Notes: generated by a model not told the origin, from the letters alone. 64,000 bases of DNA from Chitinophagales bacterium (GCA_013299105.1 JAAFJY010000025.1:1-64000); one strand, 5' to 3'; positions 33,209 to 42,554 are shown, counted from the first letter of the stretch. Translations and numbers: made by a program.

Positions 33209-34585
33209 TTACTTCATTGCCTTTTGGTCCTTGATGCCAATGGCCAGCTTGTTCAGGTAAACCACTGGGTTTTTGCCGTCGTATTCCACCCCGTCGATGA
33301 AGTCTTTGCTGGGCGCTTTGAATCCATCGGTGCTCGGAAGGTCACTGGCCTTGATCTTGCCTTCGGCGAGCAGGGCTTCTGCGGCTTCTTTCCAGACTTC
33401 AGGCAGGTAGACTTTCTTGGCCGTTTCGATGTACCAATCCTTGGTCTTGGGCTCAGTGATTTGGCCCCAGCGGCGCATTTGGGTCAGGTACCAGATGCAA
33501 TCGCTGTAATAAGGATAAGTAGCGTTGTACTTGAAGAACACGTTGAAGTCAGGCAGTTCACGCTTGTCACCTTTTTCGTATTCAAAGGTCCCGGTCATGC
33601 TGTTGGCGAGTACGGCTTCGTCGGCACCTACGTATTCGGGCTTGCTTAGGATTTTCACGGCTTCGGCGCGATTCGCTCCTTCATTTTCATCCAACCACTG
33701 GCAAGCACGCATGATGGCTTTGGTCAGGGCAACCAAAGTTTTAGGGTTTTGATCGGCAAAGCTGCGCAAAACGCCAAACACTTTTTCTGGGTTGTTTTTC
33801 CAGATTTCCAAGTCGGTTACTACGGGTACCCCGATGCCTTTGAAGACGGCCTGTTGGTTCCAAGGTTCTCCTACGCAGTAGCCCAGGATGGTGCCTGCTT
33901 CGAGGGTTGCGGGCATTTGTGGTGGAGGCGTTACAGAAATGATGACGTCGCCATCGACGGTGCCAGTGATGTTGTCTTTGGTATAAAAACCAGGGTTGAT
34001 GCCGCCTGCGGCCAACCAGTAGCGCAATTCATAGTTGTGCGTGGACACTGGAAAAACCATTCCCATATTGAAGGGTTTGCCGCCTTTTTTGTATTGCTCC
34101 ACCACTGGCTTCAGGGCCTTGGCAGAGATGGGGTGAACGGGTTTGTCACCTTCCATTGGCACGTTGGCCTTCATCATTTTCCATACTTCATTGGAGACGG
34201 TGATGGCGTTGCCGTTCAAGTCCAAGCTGATGGGGGTAACTACTTCGGCAGTCGTACCAAAGCCGATGGAAGCACCGATGGGTTGGCCAGCCAGCATGTG
34301 AGCACCGTCCAATTCGCCTGCTACCACGCGGTCGAGTAGTACTTTCCAGTTGGCTTGTGCCTCCAGGGTCACGTACAAGCCCTCGTCTTCAAAAAAGCCT
34401 TTTTCTTTGGCGATGGCCAGGGGGGCCATGTCGGTCAGTTTGATGAAACCCAGTTTGAGCTCCGGTTTTTCCAGCTCTTCAGGCAATGCCGTTGAGCTGG
34501 TATCGGTAGTGCTGGGGGCTTTGCCACCACAGGCGAAGAAAGTGGCCAATGCGACCAAAGTGAACAGTTGGAATATCTTTTTCAT
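33209..34585 (-). CDS. nrtA: Nitrate-binding lipoprotein of the ABC importer
   Basis: A 458-residue lipoprotein (lipobox ATFFAC, Cys about 19) of the NrtA/CmpA family, larger than SsuA/TauA as expected for nitrate binders. Landmarks: [27 protein letters not shown], a lobe-1 opening; [47 protein letters not shown], typical of the nitrate/bicarbonate group; and [32 protein letters not shown]. It should be anchored in the periplasm and hand nitrate to NrtB. It is the first importer gene after the outer-membrane porin, with 178 bases between them that include an octamer array. Confidence 0.93.
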   Translation of the reverse strand: MKKIFQLFTLVALATFFACGGKAPSTTDTSSTALPEELEKPELKLGFIKLTDMAPLAIAKEKGFFEDEGLYVTLEAQANWKVLLDRVVAGELDGAHMLAGQPIGASIGFGTTAEVVTPISLDLNGNAITVSNEVWKMMKANVPMEGDKPVHPISAKALKPVVEQYKKGGKPFNMGMVFPVSTHNYELRYWLAAGGINPGFYTKDNITGTVDGDVIISVTPPPQMPATLEAGTILGYCVGEPWNQQAVFKGIGVPVVTDLEIWKNNPEKVFGVLRSFADQNPKTLVALTKAIMRACQWLDENEGANRAEAVKILSKPEYVGADEAVLANSMTGTFEYEKGDKRELPDFNVFFKYNATYPYYSDCIWYLTQMRRWGQITEPKTKDWYIETAKKVYLPEVWKEAAEALLAEGKIKASDLPSTDGFKAPSKDFIDGVEYDGKNPVVYLNKLAIGIKDQKAMK

Positions 34586-34720
34586 GGTTTTTTTGCTTTA
34601 GTTGAGGCCCGTTTTCAGGCCTGGATTTTTGATTTAGGGTAAAAGTTTAGTTGGATGGCTTTGACTTAAAAAAGAGCTACAAGATTTTACTGCCGCAATC
34701 TTGCGCACAGGGCCCCTCTT

Positions 34721-34752
34721 CTCAACTCCTCAACCTCTCAACTCCTCAACTT
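34721..34752. repeat. Tandem octamer array (4 units)
   Basis: CTCAACTC, CTCAACCT, CTCAACTC, CTCAACTT in exact 8-base register, 11 bases from the porin stop codon at 34764. Confidence 0.8.
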
Positions 34753-34763
34753 TTACCATTGAG

Positions 34764-36077
34764 TTACAGCTTGCTCACCAGCAAGGTGGGGCTAAACGAA
34801 ATCATGCAGTAGGCCCAGTTTTGCATGGCCTTGTAGTCGCCGCCTTTGATTTTGGCCATCGAGCTGGTGGCAAACAACTGCGAATAACCCATTTCCAATT
34901 TTACATCAGGAATGATGGTGCTGCTGAGTACGAAATCGAGTTCGGTGCCGAGGTTGCGAGACAGGTCACCGCCTTTTTTCTCTGGGTTCTGGTACAGGTC
35001 CACGGCGGAGAAAAACTGGTGCGCGGTGGTTTGCAACATGGCCTTTTTGCCGATGGGCAGGTTCGCGCGAATGTAGGGATCCACGAGACCAATGGTTTTG
35101 CTCATTTGGGTGTGGGCATTGCCTACGTAGAAGTAGTCCATGTTGCCATAAAACTTGTGGTGGGTTCCGTACAGCGGGTTGAAAGCATTGTTGCTGGTGG
35201 CTGCATCGTCTAGGGAAGCGCCGCTTACATAGTCTGCGCCCAGGATGATGTTGCTTTTTTTAGCAAAAGGCAGGGTCAGCGAGCCAGCCAAGAATAGCGC
35301 GTTTACTTCTTTGCCAACTGCGTCCTTGCCTATTTGCAAATAAGCTTCACCCTCCAGTTTGGCTTTTTTCAACTTGATGCTGCCAATGCCACCCAGGGTT
35401 TGGGTAAAATACACGCTGCTGTCTTTGGCTTGCTGGCCGTTATTCAGGGCCAAAAGAGACAAAGTACCTTTTTTGAAATCGCGGTGATACCACAAGAACT
35501 GCATGGTTTTGTAGTTGCCGCCTACATTGTAAAAGGTTTCCAGCAACTTGCTTTGCTCAGGAGTCTTGCCATCCTGGTTGAAAGCCGCACCGAGGTGCAA
35601 CTGCTGTACGGAGTCTTTGCGAACGAATAACAAACCATCGTGTACTCGGCTCTGCTGCGCCCAAGCCAGGTTGCCAAGGATGCGGGCGTTGTCGTAATCC
35701 CATTCCTGGCGGCCCATTTTCAGGCTTGTTTTCTTGCTGAACTTCAAGTTGGCCCAGGCTTGGTGAACGGCCGCAAAGGAGTTTCCCGAGCCAGCGCTGG
35801 TTTTAAAAATCTGGGCTTCTTCGCCCCAAATTCGTACATCTTGGTAAGAAATCAGGAAATCGTACTTGGGTGCGCTGAGGCCAGCAATCAAGCGGGTACG
35901 CTGGTCGGTGAAAAAAGCGGCATTTTGTTTTGCCGGATCAATCAGCTTTTTGAAACCGTGGCGGTACTCGGTGCGCGGGCGTACCTCAGCTTTGAGGGTA
36001 AAGGTGGACTGCGCCATGCCTTTATTCAAAGCCAATAGGTACACTGCACCAATAGCAAGGGTATAAATGCGCTTCAT
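34764..36077 (-). CDS. Outer-membrane porin, alginate-export-like family (probable nitrate porin)
   Basis: A 437-residue protein with a signal peptide (MKRIYTLAIGAVYLLALNKGMAQ). Its beta-rich body has the pattern of the alginate-export porin family: EVRPRTEYRHGFKKL, FFTDQRTRLIAGLSAPKYDF, QDVRIWGEEAQI and KMGRQEWDYDNARILGNLAW. It should form an 18-strand-type barrel giving passive entry for small anions. As the first gene of the nrt-nas transcript it is probably the nitrate channel of the outer membrane (context inference; alginate export is excluded by the absence of any such genes). Its promoter is the best defined in the window: TTG, 19 bases, TATCTTTG, flanked by three TACGTA palindromes. 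Confidence 0.82.
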   Translation of the reverse strand: MKRIYTLAIGAVYLLALNKGMAQSTFTLKAEVRPRTEYRHGFKKLIDPAKQNAAFFTDQRTRLIAGLSAPKYDFLISYQDVRIWGEEAQIFKTSAGSGNSFAAVHQAWANLKFSKKTSLKMGRQEWDYDNARILGNLAWAQQSRVHDGLLFVRKDSVQQLHLGAAFNQDGKTPEQSKLLETFYNVGGNYKTMQFLWYHRDFKKGTLSLLALNNGQQAKDSSVYFTQTLGGIGSIKLKKAKLEGEAYLQIGKDAVGKEVNALFLAGSLTLPFAKKSNIILGADYVSGASLDDAATSNNAFNPLYGTHHKFYGNMDYFYVGNAHTQMSKTIGLVDPYIRANLPIGKKAMLQTTAHQFFSAVDLYQNPEKKGGDLSRNLGTELDFVLSSTIIPDVKLEMGYSQLFATSSMAKIKGGDYKAMQNWAYCMISFSPTLLVSKL

Positions 36078-36176
36078 CTTAAAGTAGTTTGGTGTTGAGT
36101 TTGGTTTGCGCTAGTTCCATTTGTAAGAGATCCAGGTCTGATCCCTTTTTAGACATACCCGACTACGCTATTTCCG

Positions 36177-36265
36177 GATAATTACGTAGTCAACACCACA
36201 AAGATAAAGGTTTTTAAGTAAAATACAAGTAATTACGTAGAAAAATACTTAAAAAATACGTATTT
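36177..36265. promoter_or_regulatory. Candidate operator sites of the nitrate regulon
   Basis: TAATTACGTA occurs exactly at 36179-36188 and 36230-36239, and the palindrome AAATACGTATTT at 36254-36265. One copy abuts the -33 element, one lies further upstream, one lies about 20 bases downstream of the -7 box. The motif recurs at the other promoters of the island (36995-37004, 42640-42649). Confidence 0.55.
36199..36228 (-). promoter_or_regulatory. Promoter of the porin-nrt-nas operon
   Basis: On the minus strand TTG (36228-36226) and TATCTTTG (36206-36199) are 19 bases apart, matching the Bacteroidota -33/-7 promoter. The leader to the porin ATG at 36077 is about 115 bases. Confidence 0.65.
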
Positions 36266-36277
36266 TTAACTTAACTT

Positions 36278-36970
36278 TTAGATAAGCTTCAATTCGCGGG
36301 CCTTTTGAGAGAGTTCCATGAGATTTTTGGCCCCTAGTTTTTTCATAAAATTGTGCCGATGTGCTTCAACTGTACGCACTTTTTTGTCCAATTGATCGGC
36401 AATTTCTTTGTTACTTAGCCCATTGATCACCAATTTAAGGATTTGTAACTCGCGTTTGGTGAGGTACAATGGTTCTGGGTTAGCTTCAAGGCTACCTGGG
36501 TTGTGGGGTTGAACAGGTGGGGTTGTGCCAGTTTGCTGCACCTTTTCCAAATACTTATTGACAATGATCTTGGAGATATCGGCGCTGAAATACTTCTCGC
36601 CCTGGTGAATTTGGCGGATAGCCTTTAGAAATTCATCTTTGCCCGCACCTTTCAAAATGTAGCCATACGCTCCCGCTTCAACGGATTCGAGTACGTAGTC
36701 TTCGGAGTCGTGCATAGAAAGCACCAATGCACGGGTATTGGGGGCTACTTGCTCTAGTTCTCTTACGGTTTCAATGCCCGTTTTGCGGGGCATGCGGATG
36801 TCGACGATCAACAGATCAGGTTGGCTAACTCGTACCCGTTCTAGCGCCTCCACCCCATCGGCAGCCTCACCCACTACTTCTAAGCCTTCGACGTCTTCCA
36901 AAAGAGAGCGAATGCCATCGCGAATGAGTTGGTGGTCATCGGCCAATACGATATTGATGTGAGGATTCAT
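36278..36970 (-). CDS. NarL/LuxR-family response regulator
   Basis: A 230-residue response regulator. The receiver domain is at about 1-125: acidic pair ADD at 10-12, phospho-acceptor Asp57 in DLLIVDIRMP, and VLSMHDSEDYVLESVEAGAYGYILKGAGKDE with the conserved Lys. A Pro/Gln-rich linker (about 145-165) leads to a LuxR-type helix-turn-helix (LTKRELQILKLVINGLSNKEIA, KKVRTVEAHRHNFMKKL). It should be phosphorylated by the histidine kinase encoded 68 bases upstream, which has a NarX-like sensor. Its own gene and the operons on both sides carry TAATTACGTA-type motifs, so it is the most likely protein to bind them. Confidence 0.93.
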   Translation of the reverse strand: MNPHINIVLADDHQLIRDGIRSLLEDVEGLEVVGEAADGVEALERVRVSQPDLLIVDIRMPRKTGIETVRELEQVAPNTRALVLSMHDSEDYVLESVEAGAYGYILKGAGKDEFLKAIRQIHQGEKYFSADISKIIVNKYLEKVQQTGTTPPVQPHNPGSLEANPEPLYLTKRELQILKLVINGLSNKEIADQLDKKVRTVEAHRHNFMKKLGAKNLMELSQKARELKLI

Positions 36971-36994
36971 CTACAAAAATTAGGACTGCGTAAA

Positions 36995-37030
36995 TTATTA
37001 CGTAAAGATACCTAGAAATTTGCAAAAATA
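36995..37030 (-). promoter_or_regulatory. Possible promoter and operator of the response regulator gene
   Basis: TATTTTTG at 37030-37023 fits the -7 consensus, and TTATTACGTA at 36995-37004 differs from the porin motif TAATTACGTA at one base and contains the palindrome TTACGTAA (36998-37005). This lies in the 68-base gap between kinase and regulator genes. Confidence 0.45.
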
Positions 37031-37038
37031 GAGATTTC

Positions 37039-38865
37039 TTATGGCGATTCTCGCTTCCTCAAAGGCACATTCAAGGTAATCCTGGTTCCTTCCCCGAGCT
37101 CTGAGCGCAGAAACATGCGGCCTTGGATGAACTGCATGCGTTCTTGCATGAAAGCTAGCCCACGGCCACTGCCATCCGAACGCAATTCCATCTCATCAGG
37201 GTCAAATCCTTGGCCATCATCATCAATCACAATGCTAAACATACTTTCGCTGTGGCTGAGTTTGATCAAAATATAGTTGGCTTTAGCGTACTTGATGGCA
37301 TTGTTAACCGCTTCTTGGGTAATGCGGTACAAGTTGGTTTCAACCACTGTATCTAAGCGTTCGTTAAACTGGTGTTGGTTTTCAAACAAGATATTGCTAC
37401 CCGTTAAGCGCCCCAGTTCGCTTGCCAGGCGGGCCAAGCCCGTTGCAATACCATAGTCGCTCAGCTCCGGGGGGGTGAGGTTAAAAGTGACGATTCGCAC
37501 TTCCTGGATTACCTGGCTGGTCAGATTTTGTAATTTTTCGAGTTTTGGCTTGGCTTTCTCAGGCTGGTCCAGGTTGATGGAATCAAGGTTGAGTTTCAAA
37601 GCGCTTAGCATTTGACCAATCCCATCGTGCATGTCGCGGGCGATGCGCTTGCGCTCTTCCTCTTGGGCATCAAGCACTTGTACCGAACGCAATATTTGCT
37701 GTTTGAGTTGTTCTTCAAAACGTTCCTGATTGAGGCGTTCGATTTCCGCTTGGGCATCTTTACGAAAAGTGATGTCGGAGCAAAGGATCAACAAGTCGCG
37801 ATTCAAACCCTGTGGGCTTACTGGAATAACCGCCATTTCCAGCCAGAGGCGACGCTCATCGTGGGTGCTGATCTGGATTTCACCCGTCCAGATGCGGTTC
37901 CGGGCTTTTTGAATGCTTTCTTCAATGGTCTTTTGCCCAGCTGCATCGGCGCACATGATTTCGGACAGGTGGCCCCGCAGTTTTTGGTTTTTATAGCCCA
38001 ACAACTGCCGTAATTTTTCACTCAAGTGCCTTACCTGACCGTCGGCACTGCAATTGGCGAATAGCGCAGCCTGGTCAACGGCGTAATTCAAAGCTCGCAA
38101 CTCTTGCAACGACTTTTCCTTCGCTTGGTACAGCTCATTCATCTCAGCGGCCATGCCACGAGCTTCTTGTTCGGAATGCAATAGTTTGTGTAAAACGTCC
38201 CTCACATGCAAAGCCGCCGGACGAAAAATCAAGAGCAACTCTAAAAGTAAAATGGCCAGGGAAATGACCAAAAGCCACCACTCAATGCGCTGAATTTGCT
38301 GCACTTTGGCCTGGGCTTCCGCATCATATTGGAATACGATTTGGTCCATTTCAGACAAAAATCGGCGTTCATTGTCCAAGACTTCTTGTACAACTCCCTG
38401 TTTCAAGGACTGTTTAGCCGCCGAGGCATCCGCGACTTCTTTGACCGCGAAAAACAAAGCCTTAAAAATTGGATTTAAGCGCCGAAACATGCTGTCGACC
38501 ACCGCAGTGTTTTCGTTGGGTAAACCCAGGCTTGGCGCCCCCCCTTGCAAGGCACGGTGAGCCTGCCGCCAAGCGTGTAAGTCCCTGCGCAAGGCTTGTC
38601 TCACCATTTTCAACGAATCCTCAGCCCCTCCCCTACTCAGCAAAAGTGTCTGCTTGGTGATCCTTTGGCTGAGCATCCTTTGCCGCCCAGCCACGTTGAT
38701 CACCCTTGAGTCGTTGACTTGTTTTTTGAGAAAATTCTGGATCAGCAATTGCCCGCTGATGACCGCCAAAGCAATGGCTCCCAAGGCGATCACGTAACCC
38801 GTACGCAAGCGGTCGAAAGTACTGGAGTCGATGCGCTCCTTTGCTTTACCAGCGTTTGAAAACAT
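37039..38865 (-). CDS. NarX-like sensor histidine kinase
   Basis: A 608-residue membrane kinase. It has a first membrane segment at about 21-43, then a periplasmic PilJ/NarX-type sensor domain beginning with RVINVAGRQRMLSQRITKQ (54-72), close to the P-box that binds nitrate in NarX and NarQ. The second membrane segment is at about 193-213 (WWLLVISLAILLLELLLIF). A coiled linker (about 220-260) follows, then a PAS domain (about 265-385, with ENRRIWTGEIQI-type features). The HisKA_3 dimerisation helix carries His413 in RIARDMHDGIGQ, and an HHK-type ATPase domain is at about 500-605 (EAVNNAIKYAKAN, DDDGQGFD, SGRGLAFMQERM). It lies directly upstream of the NarL-type regulator. Nitrate or nitrite sensing is inferred from the P-box and context. 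Confidence 0.9.
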   Translation of the reverse strand: MFSNAGKAKERIDSSTFDRLRTGYVIALGAIALAVISGQLLIQNFLKKQVNDSRVINVAGRQRMLSQRITKQTLLLSRGGAEDSLKMVRQALRRDLHAWRQAHRALQGGAPSLGLPNENTAVVDSMFRRLNPIFKALFFAVKEVADASAAKQSLKQGVVQEVLDNERRFLSEMDQIVFQYDAEAQAKVQQIQRIEWWLLVISLAILLLELLLIFRPAALHVRDVLHKLLHSEQEARGMAAEMNELYQAKEKSLQELRALNYAVDQAALFANCSADGQVRHLSEKLRQLLGYKNQKLRGHLSEIMCADAAGQKTIEESIQKARNRIWTGEIQISTHDERRLWLEMAVIPVSPQGLNRDLLILCSDITFRKDAQAEIERLNQERFEEQLKQQILRSVQVLDAQEEERKRIARDMHDGIGQMLSALKLNLDSINLDQPEKAKPKLEKLQNLTSQVIQEVRIVTFNLTPPELSDYGIATGLARLASELGRLTGSNILFENQHQFNERLDTVVETNLYRITQEAVNNAIKYAKANYILIKLSHSESMFSIVIDDDGQGFDPDEMELRSDGSGRGLAFMQERMQFIQGRMFLRSELGEGTRITLNVPLRKRESP

Positions 38866-38890
38866 ATATTTTTTTCCTTAATCCATTCTT

Positions 38891-39193
38891 ACTGAGAAGC
38901 CACAAATAAACCTTACCAAATAGCAACTGCGTACTTTATAGATTATGCCCTCGCTGTGCGAGGCTGTATTTAGCACGCGGATAAAATTGGGTTTGGGTGT
39001 GCTCGTTTGGGTGTGAGTGTGGGGAACACCGTTTCTAATTGGCCGAGACGAAAGATTCGGCGCGAAGCCCACACACCCAAACTCACACTTTCACACCCAC
39101 ACCCATTCTTGCGGATTTCCAGCATTACGTTGACCGTTACGTTGACATGCGTGTCTCTTAAAAACTGGAAAGGTTTATTTTTAACCCGTTACT
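38891..39193. repeat. Intergenic repeat family 1, copy B
   Basis: Left end ACTGAGAAGCCACAAATAAA then CCTTACCAAATAGCAACTGC; right end GGTTTATTTTTAACCCGTTACT. It contains a long imperfect inverted GGGTTTGGGTGTG/CACACCCAAACTCAC core. It begins 25 bases upstream of the kinase gene. Confidence 0.75.
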
Positions 39194-39199
39194 TCGTAG

Positions 39200-39238
39200 T
39201 TGAGCTAAAATAAGATGGACATCTTAATTTAGCTCAAA
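39200..39238. repeat. Intergenic repeat family 3, miniature palindrome
   Basis: TTGAGCTAAAATAAGATGGA and CATCTTAATTTAGCTCAA form a near-palindrome made of two family 3 ends joined directly. It sits between family 1 copies B and C. Confidence 0.6.
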
Positions 39239-39243
39239 CACTA

Positions 39244-39424
39244 AGTGACAAGCCACGAATAAACCTTACCAAATCGCAACTTCGTTGCCCCGCTGCGCGG
39301 TGCTGGTTCGGAACACAGATGAAACTGATGAAACTGATTTTCACTGATTTCCAGCATGACGTTGACCATGATGTTGACAACTGGCAATTAAAAAATTGGT
39401 AAGGTTTATTTTTAAACCGTTACT
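39244..39424. repeat. Intergenic repeat family 1, copy C
   Basis: The clearest family 1 unit, 181 bases: AGTGACAAGCCACGAATAAA at the left, GGTTTATTTTTAAACCGTTACT at the right, AATAAACCTTACCAA inverted as TTGGTAAGGTTTATT. CTAAGT flanks both ends, a possible target duplication. Confidence 0.75.
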
Positions 39425-39476
39425 AAGTACATTCATAGCAATGAACAGGGGCAAATTGAGCAAAAAACTTCAGTTG

Positions 39477-39848
39477 TCAAAATCCGATGTAAACATACCC
39501 ATCCATAATTTTCACTGGATAAACGGCAAGTGCCTGGCAATCGCCATTCAAATTTTCGCCGCTGATCAAAGAAAAGGTCCGTTTGTGCATGGGGCATGCC
39601 ACTTTGGGTTCTCCTTTTTCATCGCCAATCAGGCCCCGCGAAATGACCATTTCCATGCGGTGCGGACAGAGATTCTGGCATGCATACCACTGGTCGATGT
39701 TGGTAAAATGAAAGACTGCGATTTGTTTGTCCTGGTATCTCACGCAGGCTCCGGCATTGGGCGGGAATGCACTGCAAGGACCCGCCTTGAACCAGGTTTT
39801 TACTTCCGGTTCGTTGACTGGGGCATATTTTGCAAGTAGATTTTCCAT
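39477..39848 (-). CDS. nirD: Nitrite reductase small subunit, Rieske-type
   Basis: A 123-residue Rieske protein. Cluster ligands are C61-P-H63 in NLCPHRMEM and C85-P-M-H88 in VACPMHKRTF, the C-x-H and C-x2-H pairs of a [2Fe-2S] Rieske site. It lacks a membrane anchor, as expected for the cytoplasmic NirD partner of NirB. It follows nirB in the same direction after 198 bases, a gap wider than usual and partly filled by a heptamer array. Family 1 and 3 repeats fill the space downstream. With NirB it should reduce nitrite to ammonium using NADH. Confidence 0.93.
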   Translation of the reverse strand: MENLLAKYAPVNEPEVKTWFKAGPCSAFPPNAGACVRYQDKQIAVFHFTNIDQWYACQNLCPHRMEMVISRGLIGDEKGEPKVACPMHKRTFSLISGENLNGDCQALAVYPVKIMDGYVYIGF

Positions 39849-39981
39849 GATTTCGGATTAAAACAGTTTTTGAAGTGAATGGTGGATTCAAGGGTTTTTC
39901 AATTTTAAATTTCAAAAATCTCAAACCGTGCAAACGATAACCCAAGACACGACTAACCTCGCCAGCGAGCCCCCTAAATCA

Positions 39982-40016
39982 TATGTCGTATGTTGTATGT
40001 CGTCTATCGTATGTAT
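39982..40016. repeat. Tandem heptamer array (5 units)
   Basis: TATGTCG, TATGTTG, TATGTCG, TCTATCG, TATGTAT in 7-base register, 31 bases from the nirB stop codon. Confidence 0.75.
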
Positions 40017-40046
40017 AATAAACCAACAACCCAGCGTTCCGCCTCC

Positions 40047-42554
40047 TTACCAAAGTTTGGGCATAATCTGGCCCCTCAGGTCCACAAATTCGATGTTGTC
40101 ATCACCTTCATCGCTGTTGACGAAGTGCTTGAAACGGGCACGAATGGCGGGATTGTTGATCGCTTCGGTCCATTCGCACTGGTAATTGGCCACGAGTTTG
40201 GCCATATCGGCTTCCAAATCAGCGCCGATACCCAGGCAATCGTTCACCACCACGTCGATGAGGTAGTTGATGCCGCCTTCCATTTTCTCCAACCAGGGTG
40301 CGGTGCGTACCAGCGGTCCAGCCGTTTTGATGTAAAACATGAGGAAGCGGTCCAGGTAGCGGATACAGGTCTCGGAGTCGATTTTTTCGGCCAAAAGCAC
40401 CGCATGTTTGGGATTGGCACCTCCGTTGCCGCATACATACAGGTTCCAACCTTCCTCGGTGGCGATGATGCCAAAATCCTTGCCTCGCGCTTCCGCACAT
40501 TCGCGGATGCAGCCTGATACGCCGCCTTTGATTTTGTGCGGAGCCCGTAGGCCTTTGTAACGTTCTTCCACTTCGATGGCAAAACTCACGCTGTCGAGCA
40601 TACCAAAGCGGCACCAGGTTGAGCCCACACAACTCTTGACCGTGCGCAGGGCTTTGCCGTAAGCGTGCCCGCTTTCAAAACCAGCGGCGATGAGTTCCTC
40701 CCAGATAAGGGGCAAGTCTTCCATGCGTGCGCCAAAGAGGTCGATGCGTTGGCCACCCGTGATTTTGGTATACAAGCCGTATTTTTCAGCCACTTGGCCA
40801 ATCACGATCAACTTGGCAGGCGTGATTTCTCCACCGGGAATGCGGGGCACTACCGAATAAGTACCATTGCGCTGGATATTGGCCAAAAAGCGGTCGTTGG
40901 TATCCTGGATGCTGTTTTGGGCGGAAGCCGTTTCTGCACTCAGCGAGGCAAAAATGGAAGCCATCACTGGTTTGCACACCTCGCAACCCATGCCTTGGCC
41001 ATGCCCAGCAATCACTTCTTCAAAAGCGGTGTAGCCTTTCAACTTGACCAAATCGAACAATTCCTGGCGGCTGAAGGCAAAATGCTCGCAAATCACGTCT
41101 TTCACCACCTTGCCCATGCCCTTGAGGGTACCTTTGATGAGGTCGTCGACCATGGGTTTGCAGCCGCCGCAACCACTGGCGGCCTTGGTGCATTTCACTA
41201 CGGCCTTGAGGGTTTCACAGCCTTCTTCTACCACGGCCTGACAGATGCGGCCTTTGCTCACACTTTCGCAGGAGCAAATTACGGCCGCATCCGGCAGGTC
41301 CATCACACTGCCAAAAGCACTTTCGGCCCCCGATAGCTTCACGATCAAAGCCTCTGGTTCGGGTGGCAATGCGATGCCGTTTTTATAAATCTGGATGAGT
41401 TGATTGTAGTCGCTGCTGTCGCCAACCAGGATGCCGCCCAGCAGTTTTTTGCCGTCAGAACTGACGTTCAAACGCTTGTAAACACCCTTGAGCTGGTCTT
41501 GGAATACAATGGGACGATGAGGGCCATTTTCGCCAAAAGCATCGCCAAAACTGGCCACTTCCACACCGATTAATTTCAGGGCGGTCGACATGTCTACCAC
41601 TGGACTCATGACCTGCATTTTGCCCAAAAGACTGGCCACCGCTACCTCGGCCATTTCGTAACCCGGAGCCACCAGGCCATAGACCATGCCACGGTAAGAA
41701 GCCGCTTCGCCGATGGCAAAAATATAGGGATCTGAAGTCCGCATGGTTTCATCAACCACAATGCCACCGCGTGGGGCGATTTCCAAGTCGCATTGGCGGC
41801 CCAATTCGTCGCGAGGGCGAATACCTGCCGAGATCACCAACATGTCACAAGGCAGGTTTTCGCCATCGCTGAAGGCCAAAGCCTGGATACGGTCAGAGCC
41901 CTCGATATTGCTGGTACTCTTTTGCAAATGCACTTTGATGCCCAGCTCTTCGATTTTTTCCTTCAACAAGTTTGCTCCCGCGTCGTCCAACTGACGTGGC
42001 ATCAGGCGGGGGGCAAATTCTACCACATGGGTTTCCAGTCCGAGGTCCATAACTGCCTTGGCGGCTTCCAGACCTAGCAAGCCGCCGCCCAAAACTGCAC
42101 CTTGTGGGTTTTTGCCCTGGGCGCAGATTTTTTTGCCGTAAACACAAATCTGCTCCAGGTCTTCGATGCTGCGGTAAACGAATACGCCTTGCTTGTCAAC
42201 ACCGCGGATATTGGGTACAAAAGGAGCCGAACCTGTAGCGAGGATCAAAGCATCATAAGTATAGGCACGCCCTTGGTGGGTAATGACGCTGCGTTTTTCG
42301 GTATCGACCTGGATGATCAATTCGCCAAGATGCAGGTCAATGCCTTGTTCAGCGTACCAGGTGCCGGGTGCCAGGTACAAGTCCTCTTCAGTTTTTCCAC
42401 TGAAAAACGCACTGAGGTGGACTCGGTCGTAGGCTGGTCGAGGTTCTTCGCCAAACACTTGCAAGTGATAGCTGCCTGCGGGGGCTTGTGCGGTCCATTT
42501 TTCACAAAACTTATAGCCTACCATGCCATTGCCAACGACGATAATCCGCATCAT
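40047..42554 (-). CDS. nirB: Nitrite reductase [NAD(P)H] large subunit
   Basis: An 835-residue cytoplasmic siroheme enzyme catalysing the six-electron reduction of nitrite to ammonium. The N-terminal FAD/NADH module spans about 1-310 (IIVVGNGMVGYKFCE, LILATGSAPFVPN, AVLGGGLLGLEAAKAV). Two BFD-like segments follow: a full [2Fe-2S] site CSCESVSKG...SGCGGCKP (about 425-475) and a second with only GMGCEVCKP. The sulfite/nitrite reductase half-domains come next. The siroheme/[4Fe-4S] cysteines are intact: C-x5-C in KSCVGSTWCRFG (about 640) and C-x3-C in SGCIRECAEARG (about 685). It is divergent from cobA, which makes its cofactor precursor, and precedes nirD. The shared divergent promoter carries the island's TACGTA motif. 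Confidence 0.96.
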   Translation of the reverse strand: MMRIIVVGNGMVGYKFCEKWTAQAPAGSYHLQVFGEEPRPAYDRVHLSAFFSGKTEEDLYLAPGTWYAEQGIDLHLGELIIQVDTEKRSVITHQGRAYTYDALILATGSAPFVPNIRGVDKQGVFVYRSIEDLEQICVYGKKICAQGKNPQGAVLGGGLLGLEAAKAVMDLGLETHVVEFAPRLMPRQLDDAGANLLKEKIEELGIKVHLQKSTSNIEGSDRIQALAFSDGENLPCDMLVISAGIRPRDELGRQCDLEIAPRGGIVVDETMRTSDPYIFAIGEAASYRGMVYGLVAPGYEMAEVAVASLLGKMQVMSPVVDMSTALKLIGVEVASFGDAFGENGPHRPIVFQDQLKGVYKRLNVSSDGKKLLGGILVGDSSDYNQLIQIYKNGIALPPEPEALIVKLSGAESAFGSVMDLPDAAVICSCESVSKGRICQAVVEEGCETLKAVVKCTKAASGCGGCKPMVDDLIKGTLKGMGKVVKDVICEHFAFSRQELFDLVKLKGYTAFEEVIAGHGQGMGCEVCKPVMASIFASLSAETASAQNSIQDTNDRFLANIQRNGTYSVVPRIPGGEITPAKLIVIGQVAEKYGLYTKITGGQRIDLFGARMEDLPLIWEELIAAGFESGHAYGKALRTVKSCVGSTWCRFGMLDSVSFAIEVEERYKGLRAPHKIKGGVSGCIRECAEARGKDFGIIATEEGWNLYVCGNGGANPKHAVLLAEKIDSETCIRYLDRFLMFYIKTAGPLVRTAPWLEKMEGGINYLIDVVVNDCLGIGADLEADMAKLVANYQCEWTEAINNPAIRARFKHFVNSDEGDDNIEFVDLRGQIMPKLW

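Noticed and set aside
34764-36077. Alginate export function for the porin
   Set aside because: No alginate biosynthesis genes are present; context and promoter place it in the nitrate island, so only the fold name is kept.
40665-41336. 223-codon plus-strand ORF under nirB
   Set aside because: Antisense to a fully conserved siroheme reductase; no start context or family resemblance.
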